Notes: generated by a model not told the origin, from the sequence alone. DNA of 64,000 nt from Lineus longissimus (GCF_910592395.1 NC_088325.1:11722109-11786108); one strand, 5' to 3'. Counted from the first letter of the stretch, positions 1 through 11,759 are shown. Program-made: numbers and translations.

Positions 1-3000
1 AAGAGAAACTTATAAAGTTTGCAAGACGTGGTATAAAATTAATTTCCTACAAATTGGGATGTTTTTCTCGGAGAAGATCAATGATCTTTTGAAATTGAGT
101 GTCGCATCTTGCGGCAGTTTTGCGTTAGCTGGATTCAGTTGGCTGCCTTCTAGACTAGATACAGATGGATGTATTGTTCCAACAAATAACACCCAGGGCT
201 TTATACTTACTTCTAGAAGTATCGACTTGACTCTGTATCGATTTGACTCCGTTTGCTGAAACAAACAAAAGTTATCAATCGGGAATCCTGGGGAATTGCA
301 ACACAGCACATTCAACTCGATCATAGATAAGTTTTGAAATTCGCATGCATGATAATTTCGCGCCATGCCCAAATCAGGTCCAATGAGAGGTCAATGGGTA
401 GCCGTGCGCGTAACGTGGCGCATAACACTTGTGCAAAGTTCAAGGAGTAATCATGAAAAACGACGCATCTGTATTTTTAATCGTTTTTCCATATTGTCAT
501 AACCTCTATATCAATCCATTAAAAGTTGGGTACATGTATAAATCCTTCAGAACATTATGTCTCCATGTCGGTAGAATACCTACCCAATATTGATTCGTCC
601 TCCTGTATAAACCATTTCTCTATAAATTATACCAGGGAATCTGAAAGAAGAAAAGACAATAAAAAATTATAGACTGCAGGCCATTGTTACACCAATTTGA
701 TGATTTCCATGATATCTCGATAAATAAATGGCGACTGCTGGGACCATATAAGGCCTATGCAGTTTACAGTGCTGCGTTGCAGATTTTGCAACAGAGGTGT
801 GTTAAAAAGATAAAACTCTGTGCGTCTGTTTCCATCATTCCTAATCTTGCCCCATGCAATCACATTAGCATAGGCAAAGCTGTTTTATTATGTTTACGAA
901 ATATCAGAGCTACAAGTATTTCTAAAACGTCTTCAGCGTCTGTAAATATAATGCGCAATGTCAGTGATGTCAATCTACAGATGTATTCCAGACATAGTCT
1001 GGTACGTTTGATATCAAATTATCACACTGTTTGAAGACCATTTGCATATTTTTTGGAATTTAAAAGCTATACTAGCTCCCTTCTTTAAAAAAATGTGGCA
1101 GGTATAAATATAACTTGAAGACTATAGGGCCACAGCAATCTATTACCCTGGATAGCAGACATGAAGGCAAGTGTCTCTGGCGGAGGAGAGGGGAAAAGAT
1201 TAATATCAAAACTCACAAACTAACGAATACACAATGGGTTTTCTTCTATTGACAAACCAGTACAGAGTAAGGTGTGCACCTTTTATGATATTTTGTCAAC
1301 AAGAGCACTCGTTGATGCGTATAAATACCATTTTCTTGGAAAGTCGAAACTTGTTCATATACTCTGATGTACTAACGAGTCAGGTACAAAAGGACTGTTT
1401 TGCAACATCTCAGAAATATGCCCTTTGTAAGAATGACAGCACCATCACTTCTGATCTTACGAGAAATCTCGTAAGCAAGTTATAAGAATCATTTTAGTAC
1501 AAACTTCTTATTTGTACATAGTGTTTCAGCTAGGGCATTTTCGAAGAGCACTGCACATCACCCTGCCCTTTCTTAAAATTCTCTAGTCGTCCTGTTATTT
1601 TTCATCAGTGTCTAATTCATTTTCATTAATAGCTTTTGTCTAGTGCCCTTACATTTAGCTGTGGTTCTTGCTCCATTTAGACGTTTTGGAAATTGCCTTT
1701 CCAAGAAAATGTTCAATCGCTGCACTATGACGATTTCTCCAATTAGCCTTATTGCCAATAAGTCAGAACATGTGTCGAACACATACCTACAAAAATGAGA
1801 AAACGCTTTCATTTTTGTGATAAAGACTTAGACATGCTAGAAGTGACCAAGTTTTTTGACTGTCTGCATGTTTTTGATCTGGCAAAAGTGGCTTGCTGAT
1901 TACTCCCCTGATGAAAAAATATTGTTCGACTTAGCCTGATGGCAGGGAGACATCAGGCATGTCAGGGAGTGTTGACTATTTTCGATATTTTCTATATAAG
2001 GAGGATTACATAAAAATACACCACAATTACTCGCGTCTGTTTGCCACCAGCTTTTTGATGTCAAAGCACATCTTTGCACGACAGATTGGTCTAAGAAATG
2101 TGCTCTGTCAAGATGAAAATTGGATTGCATTTGCAATACGCCTTTATGCAGAATAAAGGAGTGCTATCCTTAAAATACGCAATGCAAAGAAAATCACTTG
2201 CTGATGCCATTCCCAGTGTTGTTTGAAAACATGTCTACTTTCCAATTAAAAAAAGGTAGTATTTTTTTATCGCCAACATTTCTTTCATTCAGTTACATTG
2301 TTATGTAGAGGGATTTAGCCTGCCATTTTTATATGCGTGTAAATATACGTAATGAAAATAGACGTAACAAAGAAGATATTTCCTTAAAATACGCAAAGGT
2401 AGTCTCTTGGTGGCATTTACACTGAGTCTGACTGAAAACTTGTCTGGTCCAGTCATACTTTTTCCTGACATCATAAATCATCACTCAATCGTACCATCTT
2501 TTGAACTGTTGCTGCTGAAAAGGTGTGCATTTTCCGCTTGACATTTTGAGGTGCAGTGCTAAAAGGACTAAATCATTCCAAATACTTACCAAGCCCCTAG
2601 CTATTACCTTTGGTTGTGTCCAAAAGATCTCTTTAAGTAAGCTATATTCATTGATGGTCAGAAAGATGGTCAAGGCTAGACATGAGGATTTTGAAGGTCA
2701 CTTTACATGCTTTAGCTTAAACTTGCCTTCTGCAACCGAAAATATGAGAGAGACCTGGGGCATTTTATGTTGGGGATGAATTACCAGAGATGCACTGTTA
2801 CCGAAGGCACAAGCTTGACACAATTTGACCTTGACATTTTCGCCATTGGTCTTCTCTGTAAAGTTTGATTGCATCGAAGAGATTCATTATGTGTATCAAA
2901 AATGTGGATGTTGCGATGTCATAAACCATATAAATTATATTCACCTGAAAGTGAAATACTGATTAAAAAAATCTCTATATCAAAGTTTAATTGGATTGTT

Positions 3001-3889
3001 TCTGTAGTATTAATAAGGAAAGATGTACACCCTGCATCAAACGTCTCACGAAGCTTTACCCAACGCAGTGCAAAATCACTCAAAGGGCTTGATCTTGTCA
3101 TCAAAAGCCTAAGTATTCAGTATATATTCCGTACATATAATATTGTGCATGTGTGTGTGGTTCGTATGAAATTGAGATAACTTCTTTGCAGTGACTGTGT
3201 CAAGCTCAAAGAAGACGGTTTTAAAGATGGTCTTGCACCTGTATCTAAAATGGTTCTCTTGCAGAAGACATCTAGAACACAAAGGCATGAAACGTTGACG
3301 TTGACCTGTTTTTTTGATCGCGTGCAACAAGAATGTCTTGTTTGTGGTGTTCATTGCGGATCACAGCAACCTGACTCTATGATAGTGCCAGTGCCGATAT
3401 CGCCTTCAAAATGGCAGTCATCATAATAAGCGACATGGCCATACCACTACAAATCCGGAGTTTGGAAAACGGTTGAGCCTTGAGTTGCCACTCGTCCGCA
3501 TATAGTGGCACAGCGTTATGTGTGGCTACTGGCTTCCAATCAGGATATGGCTATGCCAAATAAGGCTTAAAGCACTTTTTCTCTGTATGTCCTTAGCTTA
3601 AGTGTTCTCCGTTTGTGGACAACCTGCACTAACCTGTTATTGCAGGTAGCATTGACGAAAGCTTGTTTGAAGAAGAAGTTTGATCATAGACAAAAGCTAT
3701 ACATCAATGCCAATTCATTGATCGACTGCCGCATCCATTCTGAGTCCATCTTTTCGAAATTGCAATTACCCAACTTGTCAAATACGTCCTCTGAGAACCA
3801 AGCGAGTTCCCGCAACTCTCAATACTACTGATATCAGCTAACCATCAAGGTGTGATACACATCACTAAAAAAGAATAACGGCATAACTG
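1..3889. other. No supported gene; AT-rich non-coding DNA
   Basis: Only short open frames in several overlapping registers are present, none with a recognisable domain or with splice signals on both sides. A fair acceptor followed by a weak donor (CAG then GTAGCA) brackets about 49 bases near 3597-3645, but the encoded peptide is unremarkable. I read this as intronic or intergenic DNA. Confidence 0.7.
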
Positions 3890-3895
3890 CGCCGC

Positions 3896-3985
3896 CATGG
3901 TTCAGTGCATGGACCAATCGCCTTCCGTTTTACGAATCCCCACGGCCCTTGCAGAGCCGGAGTTGATTCGAATCTAGCATACGAT
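3896..3985 (+). mobile_element. Possible tRNA-like SINE head
   Basis: A box A-like segment (TGGTTCAGTGCATGG, near 3898) is followed about 70 bases later by a box B-like segment (GATTCGAATCT, near 3966). This is the spacing of a tRNA-type RNA polymerase III promoter with a long variable region. A clean cloverleaf cannot be drawn and no A-rich tail was identified, so this is at best a decayed tRNA-derived SINE or tRNA pseudogene. Chance is a real alternative. Confidence 0.25.
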
Positions 3986-3989
3986 CTCC

Positions 3990-5440
3990 TGATCAATCAT
4001 AAATGTCAGTCATGTGTGGTTTAGGTTTACGATGCCTCATAGATTTCGCCATGTTACCGATTATGATTTGTTCGGAGATTTGTCACGAGATAATTGGTGG
4101 GTCGATCGTGTCAACGGGGATGCACGATCCGTGTAAATGGTTGGGACAGGCTGATGTGACGGGGCCCTTTGTTGGGGGTGATGAAACGGGTTTGATGTGC
4201 CTGGGAGAACTGTTGATTTTGCAAGAACGTATGGCCTTTCATCCCACTGTGGTCAAAAGTACCTGCCGATCCAACCAACGGAAGTAGGGAAGGTTTAACC
4301 TGTCACTTAACATGACAAGACTCTTTGTAAGATGTGATGAAATGAGTTTGATGAGTCAGGAAGAATACTGTTGGTTGAATATTCATTGTTGTGCCAAAGG
4401 TTCAGTGCAGCCATCATACTTGATGTTATCAATATCAAATGAAGTACTGGGGAACGTTTTTAACAACTTAATATCTTATATTTGGAGTCGTTGTATCCCA
4501 ATGTGTAGCTTACGCATAAAAACTGTTGGTACATTCATAGTTTTAAATACTTACGGAGCTCTTTTGTTGGTGTCTTAGAAATTTTTCTAAATGACCCGCT
4601 ATCTACCGGGCAATGCCTGTCCAATATATCCGGATGAGTTATCATTGATTCTTGGTAGCAGTGAATAGATATCTTTATTACAGACACAACATGAAGTGAA
4701 TATGTCTCGTAGATGATAAAACAATGACGAATATCTAAAAATGACTTATTTTTAAATAAAATAAATCATTTATGAATATCTCTACAGCTTTTTGTAGTGT
4801 ATTGTCTGGAAGCTTTATTCATTTTTATGTTATACATAATAATTTGAAAGATTTGCATTCGAGGGAAAAGTTGACATTTCTCACATTCACAATTTATATG
4901 TCTTATAGAGTTGACACCTTCGGAATATACTATCAGTTCACCACGTTTACCTTAAATGGTCAGTGTGATGAACTCAAATCTCATACTCCCAGTTAAACAG
5001 GGTTCGACACCCTACTATTTTCTTAACTTGAAAGTGTGTATTTGTGTTGAAGCCTAACTGACCTTATACATCATGTACAGCATGCACAAGTGAAAAAAGC
5101 TTGTCTGTTGATATTCTGCTTAAATGTAATATTGACATTTGAATTTCACCTTTTTAAGTCATGTGATGGTTTTATCATTGGTAATGGTATTTATTCTAAT
5201 TATTGGTAAATACAATTGGAAACGTGTATCCCTGGGGGCAAATATTGACTGAAGAAGGTTGAACGTTCGCTGCAAAGCTGATTGAGTCGAATGTGTTAAA
5301 TATTCTTGCTAAGTTGAAGGCCCTGTTTATATTCATTGTGTATCTTGTTGCTCAGGTAAAGAGATGAGCCGATAAATATTGCCACAGTGCAGTTAGTATG
5401 CATGCAAATTATGTTAATGCATATACCGGGCGTTTCACTT
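3990..5440. other. No supported gene
   Basis: Two plus-strand open frames (4003-4287 and 4312-4578) show no domain, signal peptide or splice context and read as chance frames. A CTCAG followed by GTAAAG at 5355/5356, behind a T-rich stretch, is a weak recursive-splice-like sequence. Nothing else is recognised. Confidence 0.6.
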
Positions 5441-5454
5441 ATTTGTATATTTAT

Positions 5455-5468
5455 TTAACACATACTCA
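5455..5468 (-). CDS. Possible terminal exon of the Gly/His/Tyr-repeat gene
   Basis: On the minus strand a good acceptor (CTCCATTGTTTATTTGTAG) ends at 5469. The following bases complete a phase-1 codon and read Ser-Met-Cys-stop. The preceding exon-like block (5661-6444) ends in phase 1, so the join keeps the frame and would make a 192-base intron. The TAA stop overlaps an AATAAA at 5455-5450, which would serve as the polyadenylation signal. The phase fit, acceptor and signal agree, but a four-residue tail is too little to prove. The join is an inference. Confidence 0.3.
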
Positions 5469-5660
5469 CTACAAATAAACAATGGAGAGTCTCCATTATA
5501 CAGTAGAATCGTTGATAGAAGCAAATGATCATATCTATCATCACTGTCGATATTGTGGTAGAATATTTTACGAGCCTTCAAAACATTTACATTGGAAATT
5601 CAGGAACTATTCTTATTTTCCCGAACTGAAGATGGTTTAAACTTACATGTATATACTTAC

Positions 5661-6444
5661 GTGCGTTTTGATGCGACCCACCAGCATTGAATCTATGATG
5701 GAACCCACCATCATAGGATCTATGATGGAACCCACCATCATAGGTTCTATGATGGAACCCATCACCCCAAGATCTTCGATGTAACCCACCACCATATGAT
5801 CTATGATGGAACCCACCACCATAGGATCTATGATGGAACCCACCACCATATGATCTATGATGGAACCCACCACCATAGGATATATGATGGAACCCAACAC
5901 CATATGATCTATGATGGAACCCACCACCACCACCATAGGATCTATGATGGAACCCACCACCATAGGATCTATGATGGAACCCACCATCATAGAATCTACA
6001 TGTATGATGGCACCCACCACCATAGGATCTATGATGGAACCCACCACCATAGGATCTATGATGGAACCCACCACCATATGATCTATGATGGAACCCAACA
6101 CCATATGATCTATGATGGAACCCACCACCACCACCATATGATCTTTGATGGCACCCACCGCCATAGGATCTATGATGGAACCAACCACCATAGGATCTAT
6201 GATGGAACCAACCACCATAGGATCTATGATGGAACCCACCATCATAGGATCTATGATGGAACCCACCATCGTAGGATCTATGATGGAACCCACCATCATA
6301 GGATCTATGATGGAACCCACCATCATAGAATCTACATGTATGATGGCACCCACCACCCCCACTACCACCACCACCACCACAAAATCTATGATACCACCAT
6401 CTATGATGGAACCCACCATTATACATAGGATTTATGATGGAATT
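5661..6444 (-). CDS. Candidate exon: Gly/His/Tyr-rich repeat protein
   Basis: This minus-strand block is open throughout. It encodes about 27 tandem copies of a nine-residue unit close to SYGGGFHHR, with D, V or W variants at the third to fifth positions and inserted Gly pairs. A consensus donor (CAC then GTAAGTA) sits immediately after the repeat at 5661/5660. A TTTCAG acceptor is at 6445, and an alternative TTCCACAG ends at 6477. Length variants seen are multiples of three. The composition (Gly, His, Tyr, Phe, Arg) resembles structural proteins of sclerotised tissues such as His-rich beak or jaw proteins, but no homolog is asserted. The start codon and any signal peptide would lie in an upstream exon. 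The acceptor's pyrimidine tract is weak, and a second minus-strand frame and two plus-strand frames are also largely open because the period is 27. A purely non-coding minisatellite therefore remains possible. Confidence 0.42.
5676..6440. repeat. 27-bp minisatellite, about 27 copies
   Basis: The unit contains GGATCTATGATGGAACCCAC followed by CACCATA on the plus strand. Most copies differ by a few substitutions (CACCAT versus CATCAT). Some units gain six bases of CCACCA, and two carry a CATGTATGATGGCACCC variant at about 5995 and 6330. These two sit in similar surroundings, which suggests a higher-order duplication of a block of units. All length changes are multiples of three. Confidence 0.97.
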
Positions 6445-6654
6445 CTGAAACTCTGTGTCATGTAGACTCCTTGCCAACTGTGGAATATTCTCATTTGAAA
6501 TATATTATGAGGTCCTCCTCGAACGGAAAACGGTATTAAAATTGTCGAGGGTCAATTAAACATGCAGTAGGAAGCAAGTGTGGATATTTTCTTTTCTTTG
6601 CAAATTTAGGATGCTTTTTCATACTTTTCATCCAGGATGTAATATTGAACTTAC

Positions 6655-6827
6655 ATTTATTGGGAAATTTACCAAACTTTATGAGATTCGGGCATGTGAG
6701 ATGGCAACCGGGCGGGCCAATTAGATCATATGTAGCAACTTTTTGGCATTTAATAAAAGTTTTACAGTCCCGGAAGTCAACACTAATAAATGGTTGACAA
6801 TTTTTCTCAGTTTCTTTGTTTCGTTGT
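6655..6827 (-). CDS. Chitin-binding type 2 (CBM14/peritrophin-A) exon
   Basis: The minus-strand exon is bounded by an acceptor (CTACATTGTTGCAG) and a consensus donor (AAAT then GTAAGT). It enters in phase 2, leaves in phase 1 and encodes 57 full codons. Cysteines fall at residues 10, 21, 27, 41 and 45, and a further Cys codon is split by the donor (T|GT). The spacing C-x10-C-x5-C, then C-x12-C, together with the hallmark DCKTFIKC and TCPNLIKFGKFPNK, matches the peritrophin-A fold, which binds chitin through a disulphide-knotted beta sheet in secreted proteins. The sixth cysteine should lie in a following exon, which I could not find. If the intron were retained, the frame would continue 40 residues to a stop at 6536. 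Residue 41 is an additional cysteine not usual in the family. The downstream Gly/His repeat exon has incompatible phase, so a direct join is excluded. Confidence 0.65.
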
Positions 6828-6829
6828 CT

Positions 6830-9800
6830 GCAACAATGTAGCAAGTCTGCGGCAAGCTTTGCAAAGCAAATCCTGCTCTGCCTAGCCTCTAACTAGTCTT
6901 TTAGACAATTGACGTATAACATAACTTTGAATGGCATCCTCCGTTCAAGATTACAGAAATCAATTAGGAGCATGTCACAGTTATGATGGATTGGCCGCGG
7001 TATCTAACCAGACATTTATTGACCAATTTCACGGAGATCAAATTGTATATTGTTTGTGATGGTATCTTGGGGTTCGCATCAAGTGGTGAACCATGGTCTT
7101 GGAGTTCTTAGAGGTAGCAATGGTCTTTTTCAGGGAGTCTGGGATGGACCGAAAATGGCCAGGATTATCATGATGAATAGGATAAACACCCTTGCTTAGC
7201 GAAATCGGGAAAATTTTGCTGGGTCGGGAAGTTGTATTGGGTCTCGCAAAAATTGCTTGTCAGGAATTGAATGGGGCCCTTTATTAATGACGGATGTCAG
7301 GATATTTGTTATAAATGATTGGCTAAGGTAAATTGTTCAGATTAAAATGATAGCGCGGTCACTTGTTTTAGGCCACTGTCGAAATTTGATAATCTGCTTT
7401 GCCCTGTAACTAGCGATACGGACTCAGTGAATGCAATGCCAGATGAAAAATGTTCTTTCTATTCAATTCAAAGATCTTCCCCTATTTTCCAACTGGTGCT
7501 TCAGGAAAAAAACTGCTTCTTTACGCAAGCCTCGATCTCTCTTCACTACAAGTAAAGAAAACATGAAGATTTGAAATATACATGAGAATGGAGCATGATA
7601 ATGCATATAAACGGATGTAACTTGCATAGCGGTGCGCAGGGATGTCATTGGCATGCTGCGGCATAAGCATCCTCACCACGCTGCTAGATCTACTTGTTGA
7701 GTAAATAATCTTTTTCTCCTTTCAACACTTTCAAGTAACATTTTGTTTAGGGCTACCCTCGTGGAAACTACCGAAGAGAATACTGACAAAAATGTCGCAC
7801 CATTTATTTTTGCGATTCGCCTGGCCTGTTCATAAATGAAAATTCCCATGCAATACGATTATATCGTGTAAATTATTTCGGTTGGTGAAATTCCTAGGGA
7901 GAACAGTGCATGCAATGTTATGGGCTTCCCTTATGGAAACTACCAAAGAGCATATTAAAAAAACAATTTCGCCAGGGAGAATGGCATCATCGCTTATATC
8001 CACAAGAATTCTTCGTCGGGAGACCCTGGCAAGTCAACCAGCCGCAGATAAGCAATTTCCTTGCATGCAAGCGATGTGATGTGATGTCTCGTCACCTGGG
8101 CCTGTCACCTGCTCACACACATATGCTCCCTAATTGATTTTTCCGTTCTGCCTAATGCAATGATGTCGTGGTGCACATTATAACACACAATGGCTAGTCC
8201 TTATCACAACTATTCTGTAGCTGCAATTTGACAGTGCTTTGATATTTAATCTAACATGTGTACATGTAAGTCTTTAAATATTAGACATACATCATGTAAT
8301 AAAACAAGAAAACGTGTTTACTTAGTGTGAAACCTCTTTTCGTTGAGCATCTCTAACCTACATGTAGCACCCATTTTGGGGTTGACCTTTAAAGTGGTAC
8401 ATCAACGAGTCACTTCCAGCCTTCCTTTGCAAAGTCAACACCTCCCGCAACCAAGATAAGGAAAAATTTGAATTCTGCTTTATTTTTGTAGCATTTCCAT
8501 CTCCGGCACCATTTCATGAATTTTGTCTACCATGCATTTTCAATTCTGCACAAACACTTGTGCGTGTAATGTAAGCAACTTGACTGGAATCGCTGGGCTA
8601 ACCTTGTAAATTAATGAATAATTTTATCTCTAGGGGCAAAGGTGACACTGCTTCGGTGAGCATGGATTGATGAATAATTCTTAACATCTGAATTATCAGG
8701 TTTTATCCTTCGGATAGGGCGCGTTGGTATTGACAGGGGACAAAAAGAAGTAGTCCTTTTAAAGGCTTTCCCTATCACTACAAAACCTAATTTGAAAATT
8801 TCCACTTGACTGTAAAGATGTATAGATATACTCTAATTTCACTGCTCTAAGACCGGTTCTGAATATTCAATGTTCAATATATCATTCACAAAGTCATTCA
8901 ATATCACTCAACATGTTCAATTTTGATAGACAGTGCGTTAGTGACATCATTCATTTCGATGGTCATGACATCATGTCCCTACTTGGCCTTTATTTCAATG
9001 TCGTAGTATCAATCAACAGGTCTTACATCGATGTAACTAGAGTAATATTCTAGTAAAATTGGCGGTTCGTATCAAATCAATAAGACGAAGAGCAGAGTAA
9101 ACAAGAGAAAAATAAACATGACATTAATAAGAAGGCAAGTTGTTTTTCATGTGGATCTGATTGTCTCGATGCATCCTGATAAACAATAGCAGACATTTCT
9201 AGAGATAGTTGATGAAAATTTCATTGGAACATGCATTTCCCTCAGACATTTTGATATTTTATTTGAGAAGGAAATTTATGGATCCAAGTATTTTGGAACG
9301 ATCGTGGTTAAGGGATCGTGTACATGGTGTTGAATATTAAGTAGGCCTCGAGGTACGGTAGTCATCGTGCGAACTTTCATTTTACGATCATTTCTGTACA
9401 TGTATGTGTTGAACTGGAAGTGTTATTATGCCATTCTAAGCTAAAGTGTGATTTTCATTACAGTGCAAAGGTTCAAAAGTGCAGACCGCTCTAAATACCG
9501 GTATTGAGTTTTTCCTGTTGGTAATAAGTCTTGATTGTTGGAATGTAAGTTTGTAATAGTCCAATCTCTAATGACATCTTGAAGACACTTAACGATAAAT
9601 TTAGCATTGAACGAAATTCGAGGGTAGATAAGGTTTATGTGCTCAAAGATGACAACTGTTTTAGAAAATTGTAAAGTTATTATTTGTGCGCAGGAGCAGA
9701 GCTTGTTGAAGGAATCCTAGAGCCTTGTGTGTCAAGATTCTTTGACTGGTGTTGATTCGGCCCTGTACGCACGCTAATCCACTTACGATCCTTGAGTGAC

Positions 9801-9900
9801 TCAGTTGATAATCTAATCTCACCACTGCCTAATCTTACCTGAGAGGAGTTTCAGGAAAGGCCTAAAGCATCCCTTACAAAGTTCAAATGGATGTCATATG
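6830..9900. other. No supported gene
   Basis: I looked here for the signal-peptide exon that should precede the minus-strand chitin-binding exon and did not find a convincing one. A good minus-strand acceptor (TTTTCTTTACTTGTAG, ending near 7554) opens a 26-codon frame to a stop, without a recognisable domain. Short runs of TTCAATAT and TTCAAT around 8868-8925 are simple AT-rich sequence. Confidence 0.55.
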
Positions 9901-9913
9901 CATCGCCTCTAGC

Positions 9914-9950
9914 ATAACTAGGGGCAATCCTGTATAACTAGGGGCAATCC
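9914..9950. repeat. 20-bp direct duplication
   Basis: ATAACTAGGGGCAATCC occurs at 9914-9930 and again at 9934-9950, a perfect two-copy tandem with a 20-bp period. Confidence 0.9.
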
Positions 9951-10323
9951 GGTCTTACACCCAGTTGGTCCTAATCAGCCCTCGGGTCAAGATTGTCCAG
10001 ATTGCAATTGGGGTTTCTGAATGAATAGGGAGGATCATATATATCCATATGATATAATCAGGAGAGATGACTTATGGTTCATCAATTGATTAATAAGGAA
10101 GCCACATTTTAACCCATTCATTTTGAAGATGCTGTGCCTGCTATTTGATGGCATAGTAGTATATGATAGGAGGCCTTTGATCATGTCGACAGAATTAGTC
10201 TCCAACATCATGTTTAATCTTGTTTTCTACATTTGTGAAAGGTTCGATATTGGCTGTTGATTTTCTGCAGCATTGGAGACATGGGACTTGCCGCTTTTGT
10301 TTAAGGCATGACGGCAAATATTT

Positions 10324-10437
10324 GCGTTTTGAGGCCTATAGGCCTTTGAAAGCACATTTCAGATATATCCCTCCTATATACCTGTTCTGAATAAATCATC
10401 CGAAATGTGCTTTCAAAGACCTTTAGGCCTAAACGCG
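10324..10437. repeat. Imperfect inverted repeat with ~40-45-bp arms
   Basis: The left arm (10324-10364) contains GCCTTTGAAAGCACATTTC and the right arm (10397-10437) contains GAAATGTGCTTTCAAAG. The arms pair over about 30 bases with three mismatches and continue less perfectly outward (GAGGCCTATAGG against CCTTTAGGCCTAAA). About 35-40 bases lie between them. Either strand could form a hairpin. It could be a foldback transposon, the inner part of a MITE, or a microRNA-like precursor; the sequence alone does not decide. Confidence 0.8.
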
Positions 10438-10774
10438 TTTTTTTCTGTTTATCTGTTCTTTTCATTTCGCGCACTGCTAATGCCACAAGTACCACGGCGC
10501 GAGATAAAACGAGATTGCAAGAATCGTCCCCGTCCCTAAGATCCGTAAGCCAGGCAAAAAGAAGCTGGGTGCTATTTGTCTAGTGTAATGGCACCCAGGG
10601 TGCTTATTGTCTAGTCGATCTCGAACCTGGGTACCATTTGTCGGCACCCAGGACGACATCCACCCTTTCAGCCCAAATAACGCATGCCACCAAACTCGTT
10701 TTGTCACGATATTGAAAGTTTATTGGAGCTCAAAACACAATGAGTGCTGTTGTTGGCCTTTGAATGAAAGCCAT

Positions 10775-11012
10775 GAGTCCCCCCCCCCCCCCCCCCCCAT
10801 ATTGACTATAAAGATGAAAGCTGTTAAGGAAAGTAATGAGTCCCCATCTTGACTATAAAGATGAAAGCTGTTAAGGAAAATAATGAGTTATTATCTTGAC
10901 TATAAAGATGAAAGCTGTTAAGGAAAGTAATCAATCCCCATCTTGACTCTGAGGATGAAAGCTGCCAAGGAAAGCCAGAGTCCCCATCTTGACTATAAAG
11001 ATGATAGCTGTT
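10775..11012. repeat. 47-bp tandem repeat led by a C20 tract
   Basis: About 4.5 copies of a unit running GAGTCCCCATCTTGACTATA then AAGATGAAAGCTGTTAAGGA then AAGTAAT, with period 47 checked between 10838 and 10885. The first copy's CCCC is expanded to an uninterrupted run of 20 cytosines at 10779-10798. The period is not a multiple of three, so open frames crossing it are incidental. Confidence 0.9.
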
Positions 11013-11585
11013 AAACGTACACTACTTTGGTCTTTAATTGTTTACATAATTTGGTTTTCCCATCAGCTACCAGTACTGTACAGTCACGATAATAAGTACG
11101 ATTTTACTTGTTTTTCGGTGTGCAAGTTGTGAGTTAAAACATTCTGTGGAAAATTATCATGGCACTATTGACCGTGACCGACAGTGCCATGTTATATTTG
11201 ACACTGGTACTAGTACAACCGGCGAGCGAGATCTATCTAATTGCATTCATAGCCTCTTCATCGGTGATGTGTTCACGTTGCGACGCTCTCTGTTAGGGAA
11301 TCAGCTTGACAGATCCACATGGACTATGTAGGGGATCAGCTAGCATAATATCTTCTGTGGTGCCTCCACGGTGTACTAATGTATTAGAAACCTGCCACCA
11401 GACCTGTTGAGATGTCAACCTCAAGAGATCTTGCTTTGCCAATAACGCTTTCTGCAAATGAAGCTATGTGCACACTGTACCGGTAACAATTTTGGCTCAT
11501 TCAAAAGTACATGTGTACATGTAACATCACTGACTATGATTATTCAGCGAAATAACAATTACGCCGGCATCTTCAGATGTACATA

Positions 11586-11757
11586 CAGTAGAGCCTCTCA
11601 ATCAAGGACACTCTTTGAACAGACAAATTCTTTAAAGAGAGGTGTCCTGATTATTTATGTCAATTGAATGGAAATTACAGGTTCAGACCAAAGGTAACGT
11701 CATTTGATAGAAAGGGTTTCTCTAATAGGGAGGTGTCCACTAAGAGAGGTTACACTG
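11586..11757. mobile_element. TA-flanked MITE, copy 1 (172 bp)
   Basis: It begins CAGTAGAGCCTCTCAATCAA and ends with the near inverse GAGAGGTTACACTG, and it is flanked by TA on both sides. The interior holds repeated AGAGAGGTGTCC-like motifs and CAATTGAATGGAAA. It shares ends and interior with the copies at 38004 and 54705. Terminal CAGT...ACTG with TA duplication is typical of non-autonomous Tc1/mariner-pogo elements. No transposase is present. Confidence 0.85.
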
Positions 11758-11759
11758 TA

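Noticed and set aside
5643-6419. Second minus-strand frame with MVGSIIDP repeats
   Set aside because: A stop lies just downstream of the plausible acceptors in this register, and the hydrophobic repeat has no supporting context. It is treated as a shadow of the 27-bp period.
5796-6428. Plus-strand open frame encoding YDGTHHH repeats across the minisatellite
   Set aside because: Open only because the unit is 27 bases. The donor supporting an exon is on the minus strand, and no plus-strand splice sites fit.
5661-6827. Direct splice of the chitin-binding exon to the Gly/His/Tyr repeat exon
   Set aside because: The donor is phase 1. Every AG upstream of the repeat gives phase 0 or 2 in the repeat's frame, so a direct join would hit stops.
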